This document shows positions 57,547 to 64,000 of a stretch of DNA of 64,000 bases, one piece after another. The notes beneath the pieces are model-generated. The model saw only the letters and a program-made list of their open reading frames with translations. It did no database searches and was not told where the DNA came from. The position numbers were made by a program, and so were the translations under genes. Numbering within the stretch: position 1 is the first letter of the stretch; each line of letters starts with the position of its first letter. The DNA is from Artemisia argyi (lineage: Eukaryota; Streptophyta; Magnoliopsida; Asterales; Asteraceae): the NCBI GenBank assembly GCA_030686995.1, contig CM060697.1:104779272-104843271 (forward strand), given 5' to 3'.

Positions 57547-58290
57547 CGCAGTACTATTAACAGATAGGAACTCCATCCAGACACCCATATACTTTGTAAG
57601 CAAAGCCCTGAAGAAGACAGAGACTAACTACAGCGCCATGGAAAAGCTGGTCTTAGCTCTAGTATTCACAGCCAAATAGCTGTAATCACCGACCAGCCCA
57701 TCAAACAGGTTATCTCTAAACCTGACGCATCAGGACGGTTACAAAAATGGAGTGTACTGCTAAATGAATATAATATCTCATATAGACCGCGCACTGCAAT
57801 CAAAGGACAAATCTTAGCCGATTTTATCGTGGAGAAGCCAGATACCGACAGTCCAACATCTGCAACCAAAACAGATCTATAGGAACCCTGGATTCTGTTC
57901 ACATATGGGTCTTCATGTGTAGATGGATCAGGCGCAGACCTTATTCTTACAAATCCAGAAGGTATGGAATTCACCTATGCGCTGCGCTTTGAATTCACGG
58001 CCACAAACAATGAGGCAGAATACGAAGCCCTACTAGCTGGACTACGCATCGCAATCCAAATGGGAGTACGAAATCTGGAAGCGAATGTAGATTCTTGGCT
58101 AGTCGCTAACCATGTGCTAGGTGAATATGAAGCCAAGGATGAACACATGATCCGGTACTTGGAAAAGACCAAGTCCTTAATTAAAAACTTTGACAGGTTC
58201 ACAATAAAACAGGTGCCCAGAGGAGATAACAGGAAGGCTGATGCACTCAGCAAGATCGCATCCACAAGCTTCGCGCACCTCTCAAAATAG
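57410..58290 (+). pseudogene. RNase H and second (archaeal-type) RNase H of the Tat element
   Basis: In a shifted frame, 57410-57680 encodes EEAFQQLKHHLASLPKLVAP, ELIMYLSATHGAHSAVLLTD and YFVSKALKKTETNYSAMEKL, the RNase H attached to RT. A short deletion seems to remove codons near 57675. Then come ITDQPIKQVISKPDASGRLQ and a second RNase H at 57895-58285: WILFTYGSSCVDGSGADLIL, FEFTATNNEAEYEALLAGLR, ANVDSWLVANHVLGEYEAKD and VPRGDNRKADALSKIA. The position of the first catalytic Asp of the second domain is Tyr (TYGSS). Stops at about 57880 and 58288 interrupt it. Confidence 0.85.
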
Positions 58291-59601
58291 GTATTGGTGG
58301 AGACCCTAAAAAACAAGTCAATCTTGGAAATGGAGATATCCACAGTGATAGAAGAACAAGATCCTACATGGATGACACCTATCATTGAATTCATTAGCAA
58401 GGGAACTTTACCACAAGACCATAAGGATGCTCGAAGAGTCCGACGCACAGCGCAATGATTTGAACTACGCGACAATATACTCTATCGACGCTCTTTCTTA
58501 CAACCCTAGCTCAGATGTGTTGGACCTCTTCAAGCAGACTACGTACTCCGAGAAATCCATGTTGGATCATGTAGCATGCACTCAGGACCGCGATCTGTGG
58601 TGGCAAGCGCTCTACGGTCAGGGTATTATTGGCCAACCATGCACCGCGACGCACGCGATCTGATAAAGAAATGCAGCAATTGTCAAGTACATAGGCCAAT
58701 CCCGCGCCGACCACAACAAGAGCTAACACCCATTACCTCACCATGGCCATTTTACAAATGGGGCATTGACATCGCCGGACCTTTTCCAGTTGCAGCAGGA
58801 GGAGTAAAATTCCTCATCGTAGCCATAGACTACTTTACAAAGTGGATTGAAGCAAAGGCGGTGGTGAGCATCATAGGAAACCAAGTCAAACGCTTTGTCT
58901 GGGACAACATTGTCTGTCGCTTCGGACTACCGGGCGAGATCATATCAGACAACGGAAAACAATTCTGTGATAACCCATTCAAAGATTGGTGCGCGCAATT
59001 GAACATCACGCAACACTTCGCTTCAGTAAAACACCCACAAACCAATGGTTTAGTTGAGCGCGCAAACCGCAGTCTACGGGAAGGAATAAAAGCGCGCCTT
59101 GACAGACACAAAGGAAGGTGGGTGGATGAGCTCTCGCATGCCTTATGGGCGCATCGCACCACAATCAAAACCAGTACTGGCGACACGCCATTCTCCCTTG
59201 TCTATGGAACAGAAGCCGTCATACCAGCTGAGATAGGAATGCCAACTATACGAACAACAGAGGTCAACGTCACAACAAATGACGAGGAGCGGCGCATAGA
59301 CTTGGACTTACTGGAAGAAAGGCCTGAACGCCGCGCTATACGCGAAGCAAAGGCTAAGGCAAAAATGAAGAAGTATTACGATGCAAAGGTCAAACACACT
59401 TCATTCAGACCAGGAGACTTTGTATACCGCGCCAACGATGCGAGCCACACAGAAGACACAGGAAAGCTCGGACCAAAATGGGAAGGACCTTACGAGGTCA
59501 CAGACGCACTCGGCAACGGCGCATACAGACTGCGTGATATGGAAGGTCACGACCTAGCGCGCACTTGGAACATCTGCAATCTTAAAAGATGTTACTTTTA
59601 G
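58291..59601 (+). pseudogene. Integrase of the Tat element
   Basis: The linker and zinc module lie at 58291-58690, broken by stops and a frameshift near 58575. YYWPTMHRDARDLIKKCSNC carries the Cys pair of HHCC. The core, in the long frame 58576-59601, has FYKWGIDIAGPFPVAAGGVK with the first Asp, FGLPGEIISDNGKQFCDNPF with the second and HPQTNGLVERANRSLREGIK with the Glu. The C-terminus has FRPGDFVYRANDASHTEDTG and KWEGPYEVTDALGNGAYRLR, ending naturally at 59601. The catalytic triad itself is intact. Confidence 0.9.
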
Positions 59602-60265
59602 GCTACGGCCACTACACAGACACCTTTGCATCCTAAGAGGTGCCCAATAGTGTTTGTTTCTTCTTTTCTTTCCTAGGAATTGTATTTTTATTTTTTCAAA
59701 AAACTTGCAAGTATCAATAAAATGTAATGGTTTCTAGCTAACTCCATAGCGTATTTCACTTTATTGCGTACATACTTATATATGTCAATATTGTTATCTT
59801 ATATCTTTGCCTACATGGCGTGCATGCACTAATTAAGACCCACGAAGGCATAAAGGATGAGTAAACCTACTAATTCACTCGTTGAGTAAGAGGGTTGCAA
59901 ACCCATCGACATTGGATCACGCATCCTTGCTAAGCGCCTTACTTTTGAGACGTCGAGGTAAGTTTTACGTGCGCATCCCACGACAGGTGCGCAAATATTA
60001 AGTACACCGTACAAGTTTAGCAAATAACGAGCCAAGACACTTGGTCAAATACTAAAACTTAGCAAACAATGCAAGTATATTTCTTAAAGTTACGCACTTA
60101 ACGAGCCAAGACATTTGGTCAAACAATAAAACTTAGCAAATAATGCAAGTATATTTCTTAAGTCACGTACTTAATTAACAAAAGGGTATCTTATTCGACA
60201 TTTTTACACAAAATTACAAGGAAAGATACACTTCATTATTTACATAATACATATACAAAACTAGC
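59602..60265 (+). other. Non-coding spacer after integrase of the Tat element
   Basis: No coding is seen. It contains a near-duplicate: 'acgagccaagaca.ttggtcaaa.a.taaaacttagcaaa.aatgcaagtatatttcttaa' occurs at about 60028-60088 and 60099-60162. The 3' end of the antisense gene lies at its right border. Confidence 0.65.
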
Positions 60266-62852
60266 CTACACGCTATGGCGATGGTCAGGGCTATCATCTG
60301 GGGCAGTAGAACTCCCCGCCTCTTGAAGTTTCCTCAAAGTCAACGCATCCTTGGGAGATACGGTGGGAACACTCACAGGAACCCCATCAGACCTGGGGAT
60401 GTGTGCAGCGCCCACACCGCACAACACTGCTTTGCCCTGAATGCCTTTCTTCAGGGCAGCCCTCTGCGCATGACGCTCTAGAACTTCCTTCAAAGGAATC
60501 TCCTTCTCAAGAGAAAATGGGTTGAGCATGTGGCGAGGCTGCGCAAACACGAGAACCTGCAGCTGCGATTCATCCGGCTTCAGAAAATAATCCGGTTGCG
60601 CCTCTGAGTCCTCCAAAAGGTGGCGCTCCAAGGTCAACCCGCCATAATTACATTTATGGGGTTGTCCTGATCACGCTCCAATCGCGCAATATGGGGCAGC
60701 TCAAGAACTTTCATCCCCTCCATCGCCTGCATCAACTCATCATACGCAACCGTGTTGTACCCAGGTACCTCTGCCAGGTCCTGACTCAAAAGCTTGGCTT
60801 CATGGAGATCCTCCATAGCCTGCGACTTCCCGCGCGCCACCGCACAGTGAACCACCTTCCCAAAGGCGTCCAACATCTCCTTGGACTCAAGAGTGCCCAT
60901 AGCTGCTAGGCGCAACCCGTGACTGATCAACCACCTACATCAAATGAAGAGAATTTGTGTTAGGAAAAGCATAAGCAATAAAATATTATAAAGAAGAAGA
61001 CTAAATAAGGAAGTACCTGCGCTCAGCGATGGTCGACATCAAATGAGGGTATAACTCCTCATCGTACTCGATACTCAGGCTCGCAGCTTGTTCTCTTGAG
61101 CCTGGATGATCTTCTCCACACTCTCCTTAAACTTGGTGATACTAGCATAATGCTCCACCTTCTCCTCCAAGAACCTCACAGCCCAAGTCATGTCAGACTT
61201 ATAATGATGGATCTGCCCACGCGCCTCCTACACCTCAGCCAGTGCGGACAACTTCTCATGGGTGACCTTCTCAGTGTACACCCTGGAGGACTCCAACTCC
61301 GCCTGCGCTTCCGCCAGCTGCGCACAGAGCTTAGCTATCTCCTCATCCTTCTGGGCAAGAGTACTGCTCTCCCCGACATACCTCTTCTTCAACTGAGCCA
61401 CCAGCTCAGCCTGACGCGCAGCAGTTGCAGCCAACTCATCCATCAGTTGCTGCGCCTCTACACCCTCATCAACCTTGGCTTTCCCCTCCTTGTTTTCATT
61501 CTGTGGAGAGGAAACCACATCCACGAAAGCTCCATCATTCTTCGTGGCATCATCCCTACAATACATGAAGAAGATAGTCAATACATATTGCGACAAATAA
61601 TATACAAACAACATAATAGACACGCAGATACTTACAGAAATGGAGAGGCCTCTACAGCCTTCTTATATGCGCCAGGAGAAGATGTCTCCTCCTCTGCGGA
61701 CGACTCCGCATCCCCAATAAGGTAGCATCGTCTCTTCTTAGGGCCGCTGCTCCCAGCCTCCCCTTTGCGCTAAATATTATGCGCCACCTCCTCCTTCAGC
61801 ACCTCCTCAGGCTTGAGGATTTCCACACTGTCAAACGATTCAGCGCGCGCCTCCTCCTCTTGCGCCATCTCTACATCTGGCGCCACGCTCTGAACAGGTG
61901 TTACCTGGAGCGGCGGCGTATTTTCAGGAACAACCTCATCCAGCACTGTTAAACAACCCTCGGTCGCCTCCATAAGTGGCTGCTCACCCTCCTTAAGAGG
62001 TCGCACTCCCACCGTTACCTGCTTTGGCTTCTTCAGCTTAACAACGGCGAACAGATCCATTTCTACACACATAAACAAACAACAAAGAAGAAAGGATTAG
62101 TTATTAAAGGTGTGCATATAAAAGGACTTACATATTTGAAGAAGAAGGGACGAACACCCACCCCGGCCGTCCTCACTTATAAAGGTCGGCACCTCGTCAG
62201 CAGCGCCAAAGTAATTGCGACTCAACCCCATGTGCACCAAAAACTCCTCCAGATAAGGGTTAATGGGTATGCGGTTGGCATCAAGAGTCTGCGCATCAGA
62301 AAGCCTATAGGAACCGGGTGCGGGGCGCCCATACCTTGGCAAAGTATCCTGAGTATGAAACTCAAGGGGCGATGGAAAAACCCCATCATCAACCCAGAAA
62401 AAATGTTCCCTCCAATGTCTGAGGGAGTCTACCTTCTCAGTGTAACACTGAAGCGCCCCCGGGTGCTTCGCGAAAGATACCCATCCATTTGACAACGTTG
62501 TGTGATAGAAGGCACGGAACAAGGCTATGGTCGGCTCTATCGCAAGTAAACGGTAGTTTACTTCAAAATTCGACACCTTAGCCGCACCTATACAGTGCAG
62601 CTGTGAGATGTGGAGGCGATAGTGGTTGAGCAAATCGCTCAGAAAGATAGATATCGGTACGCGGTAATTCGCGTACTCAAAGAAGCGCGTGTGTAATCCT
62701 ATTTTCCCTTCGGGGAAATCGGCTATACACGCGTCAACATCTGGAGCCTCTGGACGCACATCCAGAGGAATGAAGTAGTCAGATGTAAACTGAGTAACAT
62801 CATTCTCCATCATCGCAGAGCGAAAGTCCTCTAACTGGGCAACCATTTTCAT
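60266..62852 (-). pseudogene. Antisense four-exon gene of the Tat element (gypsy-type 'transposase 28'-like protein)
   Basis: Exons on the minus strand: 62852-62132, 62062-61636, 61555-61017, 60934-60266. The introns of 69, 80 and 82 nt all have GT-AG borders. Exon 1 starts MKMVAQLEDFRSAMMENDVT and contains FPEGKIGLHTRFFEYANYRV, PISIFLSDLLNHYRLHISQL and WREHFFWVDDGVFPSPLEF, resembling the Pfam 'putative gypsy type transposon' family (PF04195). Exon 2 is acidic. Exon 3 is a predicted coiled coil (EEIAKLCAQLAEAQAELESS). Exon 4 has FAQPRHMLNPFSLEKEIPLK. Total about 780 codons. Stops (61770, 61228, and a TAA created at the first splice junction) and frameshifts (about 61080, 60636) suggest decay. 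Function unknown. Confidence 0.72.
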
Positions 62853-62988
62853 TAATTCACTGAGACACGCACACAAAAATTACCTAGTGAAACGAGTACT
62901 CTCTTTGCAAAAATACGCTTTTAAAAAGTGAGCAAAGGAGAGTGTGTGTTTTTACTGCGTGTTTTTGTAAAAATGGGGGGCGGTGACT

Positions 62989-62997
62989 ATTATATAG
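62989..62997 (-). promoter_or_regulatory. TATA box of the antisense gene
   Basis: Minus strand ccctatataatag, about 140 bp upstream of the ATG 62852, placing a promoter inside the element and pointing away from the 3' LTR. Confidence 0.55.
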
Positions 62998-63260
62998 GGA
63001 GTGAAAAACCCTAGATGATGTCCACGTGGATCCCACTCACAAAAAACGTGTAGCTAGAACTGAAACGGTACATGTACTTTTTCCCGATTTACGAGGGCCA
63101 CGTGGACACAACCCCCGATTTCCGAGGTATTTCCTTGAAATATCTAGGACTAGGTGCATTGCACTTCAAAAAGGGCGGCAATATTTTAAAAATTTCCCGC
63201 CACGCTTACAACTGTTGTAATTAGTCTAGCATCCGCGGCTACGAGCCGCGCACACTAGAC

Positions 63261-63270
63261 TGGGGGGACA
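63261..63270 (+). promoter_or_regulatory. Polypurine tract of the Tat element
   Basis: tggggggaca directly before the 3' LTR start at 63271; primes plus-strand DNA synthesis. The preceding 62998-63260 has no coding. Confidence 0.8.
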
Positions 63271-63753
63271 TGATGACGTATAGTCTATATATGGGCCACG
63301 AGCCCATATGATAAACATTACTAAGGCCCAAAGCTACCATGCGTGGGCTATTGTTACTTGGGCCGCATCAATAATGGAATAGGCTCACGTAAGCCCAAAC
63401 CCAAATAAACTATACACGATAGATAAGGATCATCTATCTATGGAATAGATATCCTTACCCGGATAAGCACCATGGGTGCGAAACGTAAGGAGCACAAACC
63501 CTACAAGGATTCTGCGCCTATATAAGGAATGACATAGCTATCATTCAAGGTACGATACACAAACCCTAAACTCTTTACGAGAACCCTAAATCGATTACTT
63601 ACTCTCACGCCGGAGTCTAATCGTGGGAGACAATCCCACGATAAGCCTAACGGTGTTGTTTATTTTCTTAGTGCGCAGGTTACAAGTACTAAGAAGCTAA
63701 TTGATACGAAAACAAGAGCCCATAATCAGGAACGCCCAACTTTTGTATCAACA
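63271..63753 (+). repeat. 3' LTR of the Tat element
   Basis: 483 bp, tgatgacgta...tatcaaca, six differences from the 5' LTR by my count. TATA box at 63519-63525. Followed by the TSD gcagt at 63754-63758. Confidence 0.92.
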
Positions 63754-64000
63754 GCAGTCAAATGATATTAAGTTTATTTATTACTCAAGGACCGAAAGTA
63801 AAAATAACAAGTACAATGGAGGACTAAAGTTGGGCAAATCATATGAAGAATTAATTACTAGAAGGACTTATTATAAAAATACAAGAACGATCAGGGACTA
63901 AAGGTGACAAATAAATGAAGTATATTATGTCACAAGGACCAAGTATAGAAATATCAAGAATGATGAGGGGCTGAAACCGTACATATTTTATAAGTATTAC

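Larger units (their letters stand above)
53469..63753 (+). mobile_element. Tat-type Ty3/gypsy retrotransposon, young, with antisense gene
   Basis: Identical-length 483-bp LTRs (53469-53951 and 63271-63753) differ at six positions by my count (1.2%) and are flanked by gcagt (53464-53468, 63754-63758). Order: PBS, gag, protease, RT, RNase H, a second archaeal-type RNase H, integrase, an antisense spliced gene, purine tract. Dual RNase H and an antisense ORF between IN and 3' LTR are known features of the Tat lineage (Retand, Grande, Ogre relatives). Several stops, a frameshift and a changed RT active site indicate it is now defective. Confidence 0.9.
53081..64000 (+). repeat. LTR-like start of a further retrotransposon, interrupted by the Tat element
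   Basis: tgataacatcaaatt at 53081 starts a new sequence type with TG. It holds six copies of a ttacggcgtaa-like palindrome at 53265-53430, followed by 'aaggagttgaagttcaggggctaaaagcagt'. The sequence resumes after the Tat element at 63759 with similar 'aggactaaa...' phrasing and runs off the window. The right end is not visible, so calling it an LTR is inference from the TG start and the style of the sequence. Confidence 0.45.

Noticed and set aside
61096..61725. 209-codon plus-strand frame
   Set aside because: Shadow of exons 2-3 of the antisense gene; Leu/His-rich composition with no domain, whereas the minus strand has splice sites and coiled-coil coding.

Overview
This window is repeat-dense plant nuclear DNA, and nearly all of it is nested transposable elements. 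The evidence is plant-type Ty3/gypsy elements of the Athila and Tat kinds, a Ty1/copia element, a plant-type Helitron with a replication protein A gene, spliceosomal GT-AG introns, and exons of a plant-like Hsp110/Hsp70-14/15 chaperone. The families recall Asteraceae genomes, but that is an impression, not a demonstration. I see no intact host gene.

Layout. (1) 1-4864 is the 3' end of an Athila-like LTR, broken by a complete 3.56-kb solo LTR of the same lineage at 1210-4767 (TSD tatta). (2) 4865-6504 and 50271-53080 are the two halves of an old region carrying gene fragments, including two Hsp110-like exons. It was split by (3) a 43.8-kb nest at 6505-50270, flanked by the TSD ctgga. The outermost member of the nest is a minus-strand, gag-protease-only Ty3/gypsy-like element: 5' LTR 48850-50270, gag-pro 46420-48678, 3' LTR 6505-7926. 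Inside it sit (4) an Athila-like plus-strand element at 9797-21920 with a truncated 5' LTR, a 3.7-kb 3' LTR and a gag-pol frame broken by stop codons, and (5) a minus-strand Helitron at about 22134-46264. The Helitron carries Rep, a PIF1-like helicase and RPA1. (6) A 12-kb copia element (23775-35760, TSD taaac) is inserted in an intron of the Helitron RPA gene. (7) From 53081 a further LTR begins. It is broken at 53469-63753 by a young Tat-type element (TSD gcagt), which carries a spliced antisense gene between integrase and 3' LTR, and it resumes at 63754 to the window end.

How the parts work together. Every large coding block is the machinery of a mobile element: gag, protease, RT, RNase H and integrase for the LTR elements; HUH endonuclease, helicase and ssDNA-binding protein for the rolling-circle Helitron. 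All carry nonsense codons or frameshifts, so none looks autonomous as read. Single-base frameshifts could partly be assembly errors.

The least expected content is in three places: the Helitron 5' region, where a duplicated 5' terminus brackets a captured exon and a small multi-exon acidic-protein gene with a TATA box; the four-exon antisense gene of the Tat element with its own TATA box; and dense short-motif arrays in several LTRs and leaders.
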